In this document: positions 45,577 to 57,251 of the stretch, in pieces | Numbering within the stretch: position 1 is the stretch's first letter | How the letters are laid out: every line of letters starts with the position of its first letter | NCBI RefSeq assembly: GCF_000699445.3 | Contig: NC_067195.1 | Span: 80,594,569-80,658,568 of the forward strand | Direction: 5' to 3' | Source: Schistosoma haematobium | Lineage: Eukaryota > Platyhelminthes > Trematoda > Strigeidida > Schistosomatidae | DNA: 64,000 bases | The notes under the pieces: generated by a model | The model's input: only the letters and a program-made list of their open reading frames with translations | Database searches by the model: none | Told to the model about the DNA's origin: nothing | Position numbers and translations under genes: made by a program

Positions 45577-45840
45577 TTTCCTGTTGACTACCTCCAACCA
45601 CCATCTAAATCTCAATATATAGTGCCCGCAGTGTCGAGTCACCTAGACTGGTGGCCATATTGCAACATGATCGATAGCATTCGATCTGCACTAATAAGGA
45701 CTAGACAAGCATGACATTGATCACCACCCAGTGATCAATCATTTGTGACTTCTGAGAAGTCCCATACTAGGATGAAACAGCCGTCCAGTAATTTTAAGTT
45801 CTCACTAGTGGCCTAACATTGGTTCATTATCCCAAAAAAT

Positions 45841-46317
45841 AACTTAACAAAAGAACCTTCAGTGAATCATCTGTTAATAAAACGATATCAACTATTTCAT
45901 ATTCATATATCAGTCGTAGGATAGAACAAAATTTACAAATTAATAACTAGAATGAAAACAAACAGAACTTCAATGCAGCTTTCTAGAACAAATAAAAACT
46001 AAAAAGATCTAAATAAAAGTGAAAGAAGAAAGGAACAAATCATCTGAAAAACTTTTCTGTTCAAAAAACAAAAGAAAAACAACGATGAAAACCTCATGAA
46101 AACTATTTTAAATCTCTAATGAAGTTGAAACCTTTTTTTGTATCTCATGTAGTTTTATATGATCGTTACCTCTCGATTCATTAAAACAAAAAAAAACAAG
46201 CGAACAGAGTAATTATTTATGACATAAATAGTTGGTGATGCAAATACTAACCGACTTGTCTATTCATTTTATTGAAATTTTTATGATAATTGAAGTGTGA
46301 TGAGGGTTATTTATATC
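45841..46317. other. AT-rich, nothing recognised
   Basis: A-rich tracts near 46060-46200. No gene is visible. Confidence 0.5.
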
Positions 46318-46596
46318 CATATAAGTAGTATGTAACGGTGGTCAGGGATAGAATGTATTTCCGTAGATGATTGATAAGAAAAGAACGGAAACGGAACTTA
46401 ATTGGTGTGAAAATGTATGAACCATGAAATTTGAAACAATAGATTGATATTTACAAAAAGAACAGTCAAGTTTGAGATGATGGATTGATATTTGCGGATT
46501 AACGATTTACTATATGGTTCTCAGATTTTAGTGAGATGCTCTGTAATTTCATGTGGAATACATTTGATTGCCTCCACTCGTGTTCTTGTTCACAAC
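46318..46596 (+). repeat. Repeat D, copy 5
   Basis: Matches D from AAGTAGTATGTA to TTCTTGTTCACAAC, with a local duplication of GATTGATATTT (about 46443 and 46484). Confidence 0.55.
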
Positions 46597-46675
46597 GGAA
46601 AGATTGTAGAGTAAATTTAGACGAGCATATATAATATATACACAGTGTCATGGTAATTAATCTTCAAGGTAATAT

Positions 46676-46757
46676 CAAATCCAGCTGACGAGTCTTAAGT
46701 AGGACGAAACACGCGTGCTGTATTTCACTGCTAGCCACTATTCATCTTTGCTTATAA
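46676..46757 (+). mobile_element. Family A SINE ribozyme fragment
   Basis: ATCCAGCTGACGAGTC..GGACGAAACACGCGTGCTG: the core is present but the cleavage GTC is changed to GTG. Confidence 0.72.
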
Positions 46758-47041
46758 TATTCAATCATGTTTACATTGTGTATATACATGAACTATGCTA
46801 CTAGATTACAATAATAGTGGAATATTGTAGGTTAAGTAAGCATGATTCTAAGAAAAAAATGACTGTGAATGTTAATTTATGTCTTTTTATATGAACATTT
46901 TGTTTTATGTCATCAGACTACAGGTCATACGAAAATGATTGTTGAAAGGTTATAAATTTCAAAAGTAAAGTAGAAGAAATAATCGTTTTGGTGATTTACA
47001 CAATGTTTTGAAAATATTTGACTAGACTGATTACATTCGAT
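46758..47041. other. AT-rich, nothing recognised
   Basis: No gene or recognised repeat. Confidence 0.45.
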
Positions 47042-47575
47042 TCATTTGGTGTTGTTTTACTTGTATCTTCCCATTGTTATTTAGGACTGCAATTGATCAG
47101 TCTCTTGTTAGTATATATGCATTCTGTGCAAACTGTCTAGATAATGCCTGAAGTCACAAGCTTTATAAAAAAAGATGGATAGTGGTTAGCAGTGGAATCT
47201 AGGACGCGTGTTTTGTCCTGTTTGAGATTCATCAGCTGGATGTACTTAAGGATGGATAATATCGAGGCAATCTACACAGGACGCGCATATGTCAATGAGA
47301 GACTGGTCAATTGCAGTCCTAAATATCAATTGGAAGTTACAAACAAATAATACAAAATGAATATAAACTTCACCCCATTGAACAAGCAGGCGGCTATAAG
47401 GACTAAGTAGCTAAGTGGATAACGCGATGGCGTTTGAATTGAACGGTACTGGGCTCGAGTCACAGAGTGAACATCAACTCTGAGATGCAGTTACATTCAG
47501 CTGACGAGTCCAGAATAGAACGAAACAGACGTCCTGGATTCCACTGCTAGCCACTATCCATCTTTTCTTATAACT
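47042..47575. mobile_element. Family A SINE inverted and tandem cluster
   Basis: Minus-strand A copy with tail and ribozyme (47042-47250) faces a plus-strand A tail (47251-47365). That tail runs through the linker CTTCACCCCATTGAACAAGC into a further plus-strand A unit (47390-47575; ribozyme CAGCTGACGAG..GAACGAAACAGACGTCCTGG, stem II weakened). It shows head-to-head and head-to-tail arrangement in one place. Confidence 0.78.
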
Positions 47576-48071
47576 AAATTTGAGTTGATAACGTGCTTGA
47601 TACATAAACAAATCGTTGCTTTCAACCAAAAACAAATCATAAAGTTAAATACAGATAAGGTAAAAGTTTGGAAATACTTCAGTAGATGGCTAAATATTTT
47701 TGAATCAAACTCATTAAATGACAGCAATCAGTTATGTTTGACAAGTAAATTAAAAATAATAAAAACAGACCAACTGATTCTGTTTTACTAACGTTTTATT
47801 CAATTCTTGTACTATGAAGTATTTGTTTAAGTTTAATTAACTTTTTCAATTATTTTCAAGATGGAAGACTTTTTCCATGATAGAACGACCTTTAGACAGG
47901 TACGTTCAAAGTAGACTGTCTCTATTTTCGATTTCACATAAATTGTACTAGAAATAAAAACAATCAAAACTCGTCGTCATAATGAGCTTAATATGAACCT
48001 TGTTTTAGGTGATACTTTAGGTAGATTTATCATTGATTGAAGATTTAACATTAAATTATGGATCTTGTACT
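47576..48071. other. AT-rich, nothing recognised
   Basis: No gene or recognised repeat. Confidence 0.5.
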
Positions 48072-48331
48072 GTAGTGAACGAGAAAAAAAGTGGGAACAA
48101 CCAAATGTATGTGAACACAAAATTACAGAATATCTTAATAAAATCTGAGAACCATGCAGTAAATATTTCATTAGCAAAATGTCAATCAATCGTCTCAGAC
48201 TAAAGTCTTTCATTTCTACACCGATCATTCTCTGTTCTCGTTCTCTTCTTCACCTTCTGCCACCGGGCATTTCATTTTCCATTGATGATACATACTACTT
48301 ATATCTGTCGACATCAACAGCATACACCACA
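48072..48331 (-). repeat. Repeat D, copy 6
   Basis: TGTAGTGAACGAG to CATACACCACA; inverse of 9314-9592. Confidence 0.65.
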
Positions 48332-48372
48332 GTGCTACTGTATCACATTGATGATAATTATTCAATACCAAG

Positions 48373-48425
48373 GACTATACGAATATGATATTGGTCACTA
48401 CTCAGTGATCAATCAGTTGCAAATA
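48373..48425 (+). mobile_element. Family C tail fragment
   Basis: AAGGACTATACGAATATGAT..CACTACTCAGTGATCAATCA matches the C 3' tail (GGACTAGACAAGCATGACAT..CAGTGATCAATCA). Confidence 0.6.
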
Positions 48426-48623
48426 GTTCAATCTTAAATGACGTCAGTATTATTACTAACAGTAAGTGACAGTTTATTTATGATTTCAGAAACTCCTTGT
48501 TGATAAATACTTATAGTTTTCATCCAACTGATTTCAGTTACTGAATTCCACAATTAAAAGTAATTTGTGTTGCTAATGCGATTTAGTTTGTAATATAACA
48601 AAATAACTTCATATTTAATTATA

Positions 48624-48900
48624 CTGTAGTGGCTTTGCTTGGTGAATCAATCACCTCGATAACCGTTATTATATAAATCAACGCTGTTTGAAATCACAAG
48701 GCAATAAGAAGCGGCAACTGCAGTTTATTAGCTGATAGCGCAGATCACAAAGCTATAAGCACATCGAGCAAATTTTGAAACAGAGAGGCGAATAAGCATA
48801 TAAGAGCAATTACATAGGCTAATTTATAGTAAAATCACGTAAGGGCACAGCAAGACAAAGAGAAGACCAGTAATAGGATTCGAATACACATATACATGAG
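48624..48900 (+). repeat. Repeat K, copy 2
   Basis: TGTAGTGGCTTTGCTTGGTG.. to CACATATACATGAGG; inverse of 7080-7370. It directly abuts a B SINE. Confidence 0.55.
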
Positions 48901-49037
48901 GAAGCTGGAATCTCGCAGGCGGTATCGTGGATACGCACCGTTGAGGAGTTCCACAACGGGACGAAACGGCCGTCCAGTGTTTACAGGTTTTAAACGGTGG
49001 TCTAGCTTCAATTGACTCATGATCTCAACTATTGAAG
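48901..49037 (+). mobile_element. Family B SINE 3' part
   Basis: GCACCGTTGAGGAGTTCC..GGGACGAAACGGCCGTCCAGTG and tail to CTCAACTATTGAAG. Core CTGAGGA reads TTGAGGA. Confidence 0.78.
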
Positions 49038-49254
49038 AAAATATATTTTAATCAGTGATGAATAGACTGAAAATGAAGTATTCAAAATCTACAGCCTGAA
49101 AATCTTAGGGCTATTTTTAAAAGACCAATAACTCGTACCTGATGTTGCTTTAACTGGTTTAATGGTATTGATTGAACTGCATTTTTTTCACTACATTCTC
49201 TGAATAAGATTTCCTGTGAAATCTGTTATATGCACTAATGGAATTTCTCCCTGC

Positions 49255-49545
49255 CTTAAATCCTAGCGGAAGAAGAAATCAGGAAGAAGCGATGGAAGTT
49301 GATAGAACACATATTGAGGAAAGAAATCAATTGCGTCACAAGGCAAGTCTTCACTTGGAAACCTCAAGGCCAAAGAAGAAGACGAAGAACAAAGAACACA
49401 TTATGCCGAGAAATGAGGACAGACATGAGAAGAACGAACAAGAATTGGATAGAACTAGAAAGGAAGGCCCAGGACAGAATGGGTTCGAGAATGCTGGTCA
49501 GCAGTCTATGCTGTATTGGGAGTAACAGACGTACGTAAGTGAGTA
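49255..49545 (+). mobile_element. RTE 3' end fragment
   Basis: Encodes the RTE C-terminal segment ([44 protein letters not shown]), ending GAGTAACAGAC with a decayed GTAA tail. Short-subfamily type. Confidence 0.82.
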
Positions 49546-50813
49546 GATGCTACATGGATATAGTGTTCGGGCTTGTTTATCTTCATAACTCAAAAGAATC
49601 ATAATTGTAGGAACATTTGTTACTTAGATCGTACTACGCTATGTAGGTTGATTGAAGAATGGTAAAACTACAGGTAGCATCTTCGGGTCCAAGGGCGAAG
49701 TCCTATTGCTAATCATATTAAGGTATGAAGGCAATAGTATGATTCTCTTAGACGACAGGCATTCGCAACGATAGGAGCAGAGTTAGGATAGGTCGACCCT
49801 AAAATTAATACACCTTAGCTTCTCATTATTCCTCAGAGGTAAAGTCTTTGAAGTACAGTGCTACAACACCATATGTAGACAAATTTTCTTTAAAACAAAT
49901 ATGTTTAACGGACTGATTTTATAACTGTGTAATATCAGATCTTACCGATTATCAGTAAACTGACATCTGGATCACATTTGAATTTATAACTTTCTTTTTA
50001 GGATTACTAATTCATGGTGATTCATCGGCGACGATTTTGAACCTAACCGATAAACAGGTCACACCTGTGTCCAAATGTTTTAAACTTGAAAAGAAGTATA
50101 CATCTATTCTTAATTTCTCACATCAATTAGTTGTCTAAGTCAATTTGTTCGAAATTCATTTTTCAAAAACATGATAACATTGTTTGCTGAAAGAAGTTAA
50201 TGATCATGTTGACTTCAGTAACTATGTTAAGTGGTTGTGAACATATGTTTAGTATAAATGTAATGCAAATTCTTAAATATATTAAATATTGAATTATATT
50301 GAGTTTACACCTAATACATAGATACAAATTCTTGTTTTGGGACATTTTTTAAAAATTTTCCTATCTAGCATATAGTTTACATCACGGATCGACGTTAGCC
50401 AGATAATCACTAAAATCGTAACATATTAAACACTTGTTCCTTCTTAGTAAAGAACACTTCAGAAGTGATACCTGTCTCTCATTCAATGTAGACGAAAGAC
50501 AATAGTCACTACATAACATTCGAATTTCTACAATGTTCTTCTGAAGTTATTAACTAATAAGTGATATAATTCAACACTTAGAACAAGGATACATTAAATT
50601 CCTTTTCTTTCTAGTCTTGGCTATTCAAAAACACAAATTTTACAAGTAAGATTTATTTAGCAAAGGTTTCAGAAGAATTTCATTAATGTAAATTCGGTAA
50701 CCATTGGTTACACGAACTATACAAAAACTGAGCAATCGTTATTTAAACATAAAATGCGTGAATTAAAACAATTGAATTTTATAGTGAACAAAAGAAAACT
50801 GAATGAAGTATTA
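49546..50813. other. No recognised element
   Basis: About 1.27 kb. 49670-49820 is less AT-rich than its surroundings but matches nothing else I can see here. Confidence 0.45.
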
Positions 50814-51008
50814 ATTAAGAAAGATTAGTTCAGCGAAGAGTTCTATTTTCGGCGAATTCATTTACGAAACTGTACAATCGCGACCCCATCCCGCCTGGAG
50901 TCCTTTTGGGGTCTACTGCTGGCCCCAACCCCGGGTAAAGGAGGTGGGTTGGGCATAGGGTTAGCGACCCTACCCCATAGAAAACCAACTCGCTAAAAAA
51001 CGCTAACC
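50814..51008 (+). repeat. Repeat M plus GC-rich module, copy 3
   Basis: 50814-50884 is the empty-site relative of the target at 14668-14740. It runs into GACCCCATCCCGCCTGGAGTCC..GGGTTGGGCATAGGGTTAGC and ends AACTCGCTAAAAAACGC, the inverse of the 12050 and 33675 copies. Confidence 0.55.
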
Positions 51009-51013
51009 AGAAA

Positions 51014-51996
51014 AAAATTATTACTTACTTACGCTGTTGCTCCTCGTGAAGGAGCATAGGCACACCACCAGCATTCTCCATCCAACCCTGTCCTGGGCAA
51101 TCCTTTCCAGCTACTTTCAGTTCTTATTCATCCTTTTCATATCTGATTCTATTTCACGATGTAATGTGTTCTTTGGCCTTCCTCTTTTCCGCCTTCCTTC
51201 AGGATTCCAAGTTATTGCTTTTCTCGTGATGCAGTTTGACGATTTGCGTAATGTATGTCCTATCCATTTCCAACGTCTTTTCCCAATTTCCTCTTTAGCT
51301 GGAAGCTGGTTTGTTCTCACCCACAGTAAGCTGTTGCTCATGGTAACCGGTCAACCGATGTTGAGTATCTTGCGTAGACAACTATTTATAGATACTTGTA
51401 CCTTCTTGATGGTGGTTGTTGTAGTTCTCAAAGTTTCAGTTCTGTACAGTAGAACTGCCTTGACATTGGTATTGAAGATTCTCACTTTGATATTGGTTGA
51501 AAGTTGTTTTGAGTTCCATATGTTCTTCAACTCTAGGAATGCGGCCCTTGCTTTGCCAATCCTCGTCTTTAAGTCTGCATCTGAGCCTCCTTCTTCATCG
51601 ATGATGCTTCCCAGGTATGTGAAGGACTCTACATCATCCAGAGTTTCTCCATCAAGAGTGATTGGATTGCTGTTCTCTGTTTTGAATTTGAGAACCTTGG
51701 TTTTCCCCTTGTGTATGCTGAGGCCTACTGATGAAGAGACTGCTGCTACACTAGTTGTCTTTATCTGCATCTGTTCGTGTGTATGCGATAGGAGTGCTAG
51801 GTCATCTGCGAAGTCCAAATCGTCTAATTGGTTCTGAGCTGTCGTGTCGTGTTTTCTCTCAGATGTTGAGGTCTTCATAATCCAGTCGACCACCAGAAGA
51901 AAGAGGAAGGGAGAGAGTAGACAGCCTTGTCTGACTCCGGTCCCTACTTGGAATGCGTCTATCAGCTGTCCTCCATGCACGACCTTGCACAGTAGG
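51014..51996 (-). pseudogene. RTE (SR2-like) RT C-terminal half
   Basis: Minus-strand copy of the long-element subfamily. A 209-aa frame (51351-51980) carries motif [12 protein letters not shown] and motif C FADDLALL, followed by a 74-aa frame (51117-51341) ending MKRMNKN; a break near 51345 separates them. It ends in reversed (GTAA)n at its left side. It shares with 28410-30837 the two stops after MNKN, so that is the natural protein end of this subfamily. Truncated just upstream of motif B, where it joins an LTR-2 piece. Confidence 0.88.
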
Positions 51997-52187
51997 ATTC
52001 ATATCGTACAGGCTGAGATTGGTGTTCTGGACTCAACAGACAAGGCTAACAGTAAGAAAGACCGATAAGGACTCTAGACTGCTCGTACGGGTTTCTGTGT
52101 CATTGTTCCAGTAGATAATTCACTGTCCTCTAATTGGCTGTGTCATCACGTTATACATTAACAAGGCACACAGGCAACAAGTTATAA
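51997..52187 (-). mobile_element. LTR-2 5' part
   Basis: On the minus strand starts TGTTATAACTTGTTGCC and runs through CTGTTGAGTCCAGAACACC. The remainder is absent, replaced by the RTE copy. Confidence 0.7.
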
Positions 52188-52780
52188 CACATATTATTTC
52201 ATAGACTATGGAGTATTCCAACAAATATTTTATTTGATTTATGATTACAATTCTGTTTCTGTATTAACCTAAGTTATTTGTATTTATTGAGATTATCAAA
52301 TAAATAATCTAAACATCTATCCTGGTTAATAATGTATGGAGGTTATTCAATGTTAATAATTGTAACATATTCAAAAGTTTACACTGTCAACTTTTAGTTC
52401 CGATTATCAGATTATCTTAATCTCATGATTGTGTTATGTTTAAATGATGCTGATTCTTCCAATTACTAAGTGTAACCTCACTTAATGAGTCATTGGCTCA
52501 CATTTCCTTTTGTTCTTTTCTGCTCTAGATAATCTCACCTACTGTTCCTTATACTCCCTTAACACATGAGGTACATTCAGGACAAACAAAAACCTTCTTA
52601 AGGCTGAAAGCTACACAATTTTATTCTGTTTTACAAATACATATGATATACTTTTGAACTAAGTATTCGCTAAGAATTTGGCCTTTTTTTGGAGTCAAAA
52701 TATTATTAGTGTTAATTTTGAAGATCATATTTGTTGAAGCTTAACACTCAACCATTGACTACTAGGGTTAAGAAGGATTA
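52188..52780. other. AT-rich, nothing recognised
   Basis: No gene or recognised repeat. Confidence 0.5.
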
Positions 52781-52844
52781 GATAGCTGTATTGTTTTCGT
52801 TAGTGAGTGCTCATAGTTTTACACTCATAAATCACAATTTGGTC

Positions 52845-52940
52845 TCTGTGTACTAATGGGATATGGCAACTTAAACCAATGTTCATACATACCAGATTCT
52901 ACGTTGTGACTAACTGACTGACTGACTGACGACCACAACT
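52845..52940 (+). mobile_element. Second RTE family, 3' end
   Basis: GGGATATGGCAACTTAAACC.. matches the 3' UTR after 11570 and ends in (GACT)n, a simple-repeat tail as expected for RTE-type elements. Confidence 0.6.
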
Positions 52941-53039
52941 TCATATTGAAGTATACTATATTCAGCTGATTGAGTTGAAATTAAACGGTTCGGATTTAAA
53001 TAATGCCAGAACAAATATTGATGCAGAATAACATGAATT

Positions 53040-53891
53040 CATCATATTTCATGGTTTCTCGTCATCTGCTTACAACCAAATATGTATTAGAATTTTACAT
53101 TGAGATAAGAAATAATATGGAATAATTGACATAAGTGAATGTAAAAAATTGGAATGACCAAGGTTATCAATGATAACTGTATATATACAAGAACAGGTCA
53201 GAGGTTATTTGGTGTTACAATCAAGGAAACATTAAGGATGGGTGGTGTAATAGTGGAGTTCAAAGACAGATAAGATAAATTGTGTGATAATTTTTGAGGT
53301 TATAAAGGATTCATGGAATCAAAAAATTGGGTTACGTAGTAATTGAATAGAACTTGAAGAGTTCATATAATTTAAGAGAATCAAGTGAGCGGAAATGTGT
53401 GAATGAAAGAGTGGTTTAAGAATTCAGTAATGGGAGAGGAATAAAACTAGTAACCAAAACTTAAAAAAAACAGCCACACACAAAAAAGGGATTACCAGGG
53501 TAGTAATAAGTTAATTACTGTTTCTTTTTGAATACATAGATCCTGTTTAAGTTTATTTTATCGCGATCTCTTCAGCGAAACAGAGAGCAGCCGTACTTCT
53601 TTGTCTGCTAATAATTTTAAAAGCATGAGTGATATCAGTGGTATGCCCGGTGTCAAGTAAATGCCGAGCTACTGCACTGCTGAGAGCCCTAGTCCCTCGT
53701 AGCCTCAATTTTTTTGGAACATGCTCAGAAATGCAAATATGTACTCTTGTCTCTGCTCTTCCAATCTCTGTGATTTGGTACGTACATGTATATTGGTAAA
53801 TGCAGTTGGTTTTTTCAACTTCGCAAATTGACCGATACAATAATATGGTAGTTACAAAATTAGAAGATATGAGTTTTGGTCTGGTACCCAT
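53040..53891 (-). pseudogene. Penelope-like element: GIY-YIG endonuclease and 3' region
   Basis: A 112-aa minus-strand frame (53553-53891) holds NCIYQYTCTYQITEIGRAE, the PLE GIY-YIG start with an altered YIG, then ISEHVPKKL, HLLDTGHTTDITHAFKII and CFAEEIAIK. The following YPxLCxQK end is lost at the stop near 53553, though 53500-53552 is its decayed continuation. 53040-53500 is the 3' flank shared with 1558-2065. RT absent. Confidence 0.72.
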
Positions 53892-54109
53892 TCATAGATT
53901 TGATCTTTTGCAATTAAATGTAATATCATATAATATCAGTAAGTTATTCATAAGGACCATTTCAGATCAATCATTGATCAAATCATGGAGAGAAATCTTT
54001 TCATCCTAAATTTCTTTGAGTTGACAATTGAATTTAAATTTTAAAGGCATCTTAATTATTGAGTGAGTAAACTACTGTTTGTAATTATTTTCAGGTTGTT
54101 CTATTGTTT

Positions 54110-54310
54110 CTAATTGCGATCATGAACTGATCAATGTTAGATCACCATTGAAAACTTGAAAGCACTGGACGGTTGGGATCGTTGATACACACTGCTGAGG
54201 AGTCCTACGATAGGACGAAACGACCGTCCAGTGCATCCAGGTTTTCAATGGTAGTCTAAAATTGTTCAGTTCATGATCTCAAAAACTCAACAATCTCCAC
54301 AATCCTATAC
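54110..54310. mobile_element. Family B SINE head-to-head dimer
   Basis: A short minus-strand arm (about 54110-54173), ending at the ribozyme stem III, meets a plus-strand piece with ribozyme CACTGCTGAGGAGTCC..GGACGAAACGACCGTCCAGTG (core intact) and tail CTCCACAATCCTATACTG. Confidence 0.8.
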
Positions 54311-54564
54311 TGATTGTTTTATGGTTTTCTTATAGAGTTCAATATAATATTTATGTTTGTACTGGTAAAACTTTAATCTAATAAGGGAACTAGCGAATAA
54401 ACAGGTTTTATGCGGCATAATGTATATACATTTTTAATCAACTTGAAAGATCAGTATAAACAAAGATGCATTCATGTCTATATTTTTTTGTAATGATAAA
54501 TAGCTTACAAAAAAATTAAAACAGTTACACTGATATCGGCAATTTATAGCTTGTACGCGTTGTG

Positions 54565-54975
54565 CAATTTTTACTGTCTCTGTATCTGACTACAACTGAG
54601 TCATATGACCGAAATATATACATAGCACTAATTGTCGTATATAATCGTAGACTTAAATCGTGTTGGTGAATAACAGAATTCTGATAATAATCTACTGCTC
54701 ACTAGTGACTGACTTCAGGATAAACTCCTGGAGTTCTAGTGAGAAGCCGTTACCAGTGGAGTTCAACCAGGTCTGTTGTGAGATAACAACTCACTGAAGA
54801 CAATGGTGTACGATGGCGCAACTTCGTGGATTGGTTGAAGTCAGACATTAACACACGACCATATAGAAACAGTCATTGTTAGTAAGTGAATAATTGACGG
54901 TATAAATGTAGCTTGAGAAGAATGAATAAATTGATTTGTCCAGAGGCTAGAATAAGTTATATGGGCTCGACATAG
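54565..54975 (+). mobile_element. LTR-3 copy interrupted by a B 5' module
   Basis: ATCTGACTACAACTGAGTCAT.. to GGGCTCGACATAGTGCTAGC matches 4845-5224. At 54690-54850 it contains only the 5' module of family B (GCTCACTAGTGACTGAC to CAGACATTAACAC), without head or ribozyme. Confidence 0.6.
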
Positions 54976-55140
54976 TGCTAGCCCCTACAAATTGTTATAA
55001 ATAAGTAATAAGTTTTACACTTTCAGTTTCAGTCTTAAATACTTTCAGAAAGAAACAAATTTCTTCATTTATAGGTTAAATAAAATGTGTTAACATCACT
55101 TTTTTCTCATTTATAACTATTAGTAGTTTAATTATTATCA

Positions 55141-55572
55141 CAAGGGGTTTTGTAGAGATTGTAGTAATTTCAATGGTTGAGATCATGAGTCAGTTGAATC
55201 TAGACCATCATGGAAAACCTGGAAGCACTGGACGGCTACTTCGTCCTATTGTAAGACTCCTCAGCAGTGAGCATCCACGATACCACCTCGCCAGATTCCA
55301 ACCCACGATCTATCAGTCTCGCGCCCGAATGCTTACCCATTAGACCACTGAACCGGCCGGCATCCAACAGTGTTAATATCTAAATTCAAGTTATCCACGA
55401 AATTGAGTGACACATCCACCATTGTCATCAGTGAGTTAAAATCCACTGGTCACTACTTCTCACTAGAACTCCAGGAAATATCTGTTGAGGCCAGTCACTA
55501 GTGAGCATATGTTGATCAATATCAGAAGGGGTTTTTGTGGATATTATAGTAACTTTAATAGTTGAGATTATT
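55141..55572 (-). mobile_element. Full-length family B SINE plus tandem tail
   Basis: Minus-strand unit of about 372 bp, from tail (AAGGGGTTTTGTAGAG at left) through ribozyme, head and 5' module to CTAGTGAGC at 55514. It is followed by ATATGTTGATCAATATCAG and another minus-strand B tail (55528-55572), a head-to-tail junction. Ribozyme GAAAC reads GAAGT, the same change as at 62340. Confidence 0.85.
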
Positions 55573-56475
55573 GTTAATACTTGAAAATTTATCATTCTCT
55601 ATTAGCAGATACGTATCCTAAGTTGATTATCTCAATAATGAACATTGTTTAGTTATAAGTTTTTGTAGAGTCTAGATACAAATACATCTGTCTGATGAGT
55701 CCGAAAACAGGGTCAAAACACATGTCTTGCATTCTAACATTCAATACAATTCAACTTTATTAAAGCTCTTTGTTAAAAATTAGATATTTTTGCCATATAT
55801 TAGATTTGCCAGATAATTATTTTCAGTTTTTTTGTATACATATTCATTTAAATGAATTTTGATGTAACTGTATGTTGTTCCTATAGAAGATATAGAAAGT
55901 TGAATGATGTGAGTAAAGTAGATGGTTAGTTTCATGGAATAGCTAATTGATTATCTATTAACTTTAATAAAAATCTGCAAGGTCTTATGCAACAGAGTAA
56001 AATCTCTATTTTGAAGCATTCGGGGAAATATAGTAAAGAATAGAAAGATAAAGAAAAGTAAAATACAGAAACTTTTGTGAGGTCGACTTTAGACATTTGA
56101 AATAGGACGCATTGCAGAGCTATTCAGTTTATTAGCCGATTTGTAACAACTTCTATAAAGGTTACTTCGTGACAGTGATTTACATCAGACAAAGAATATA
56201 GCTCTTTTCTTCAGTATAGATTCAAATTATTATCTTCCTGACAAATTATAACTAGCACATGAGTTTAATACTTATTAACTTCAGTTAACCAATAACAAGT
56301 TCTATGAATTATCTATAAAATTAACAAGTATTATTTAGTATGTTCATTGATTTACTATATTAGGTACATTGGTAATCACTAAACATGCAAACTAATATGT
56401 CAGTTAGATTCCATGTAAAAAATGTAACAGTAATAACGATAATCACCAAGATCAATCAATGATATGGATATGGTA
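55573..56475. other. AT-rich with a weak A remnant
   Basis: 55672-55740 (CATCTGTCTGATGAGTCC..GGGTCAAAACACATGTC) looks like a decayed A ribozyme. The rest is unrecognised. Confidence 0.4.
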
Positions 56476-56754
56476 TGGTGTGTGCTACTATTTATATTGA
56501 CATAAGTAGTATATGTTAGTCGTGAACAGAAGGTCTGGCAGCAAAAAGACATGAGGATCGAATAGTAATGAATGGAAACAGAATGCAATTTGTATGACAA
56601 TGCAAGAACAATGAAGTCTGAGTCATTTTGAGACAATCGATGGACATTTTGCAAATTAAGCATTTACTTTATGATTGTTAGATTTTATTAACAAGTCCTG
56701 TAATTTCGTGCTGAATACATTTGGTTGTTCCCACTCGTGTTCTGTTCATTACAA
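56476..56754 (+). repeat. Repeat D, copy 7
   Basis: TGGTGTGTGCTACTATTTAT to GTGTTCTGTTCATTACAA; collinear with 9314-9592. Confidence 0.65.
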
Positions 56755-56875
56755 GGAGACAAATTAGTTTAAAACGCATATGAAGCAGATTTTATCAGCG
56801 ACAACAAAAAAAGACTTTACACGGTTTTAGAATATATGTTGACATCAAATATGTATATATATATATCACATTAAG

Positions 56876-57239
56876 TTTTTGATTGAGATCATGAACCGAT
56901 TGATGTTAGACCACATTTGAAAATCTGGTAGCACTGGACGGCCGTTTCGTCCTATTGTGGGACGCCTCAGCAGTGCGCACCCACGATCCCGCTCACGGGA
57001 TTCGAACCCGGGGCCTGCAGTCTCGCGTGCGAACGCTTAATCTACGGACCACTGAGCCGGCATCCAATGTTGATAGTGTCTAACATCAGCCAATCCACGA
57101 AATTGCGCGACCATCTTCCATTGTACTGTGGTAGATACCTATCTCTACCCGACATGGATTAGCTCCGAAGGTGGTCTAACATCAATCGATTCATGATCTC
57201 AGTCAAAAACGTAATAATCTCCACAACCCCTATTCCAGT
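56876..57239. mobile_element. Family B SINE head-to-head dimer with 12-bp TSD
   Basis: Minus-strand copy (56876-57165) with ribozyme (CTGAGGCG, core A changed to C) and 5' module faces a 75-bp plus-strand tail (57165-57239). Flanked by perfect TATCACATTAAG at 56864-56875 and 57240-57251. The unequal arms show that the two copies were truncated independently. Confidence 0.9.
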
Positions 57240-57251
57240 TATCACATTAAG

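Larger units (their letters stand above)
45243..45747. mobile_element. Inverted dimer of family C SINE with 13-bp TSD
   Basis: Minus-strand C arm 45243-45406 and plus-strand arm 45443-45606 are complementary over 164 bp with 4 mismatches by eye, separated by a 36-nt spacer. The plus copy continues with the C tail to 45747. The whole unit is flanked by perfect ACTTCTGAGAAGT at 45230-45242 and 45748-45760, so both copies arrived in one integration. Each arm contains the tRNA-like head (TAGCTCAGTGGTAACG; GATCGAATCC) and a hammerhead. Confidence 0.92.
45080..45840 (+). mobile_element. Family B SINE split by a family C dimer
   Basis: B unit from AGATGGTCGCTCAATTTCG through a tRNA-like head to ribozyme ACTTCTGAGAAGTC. 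The C composite (45243-45747) interrupts it inside the ribozyme core, after which the ribozyme (GGATGAAACAGCCGTCCAGT) and tail resume at 45748. Confidence 0.8.
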
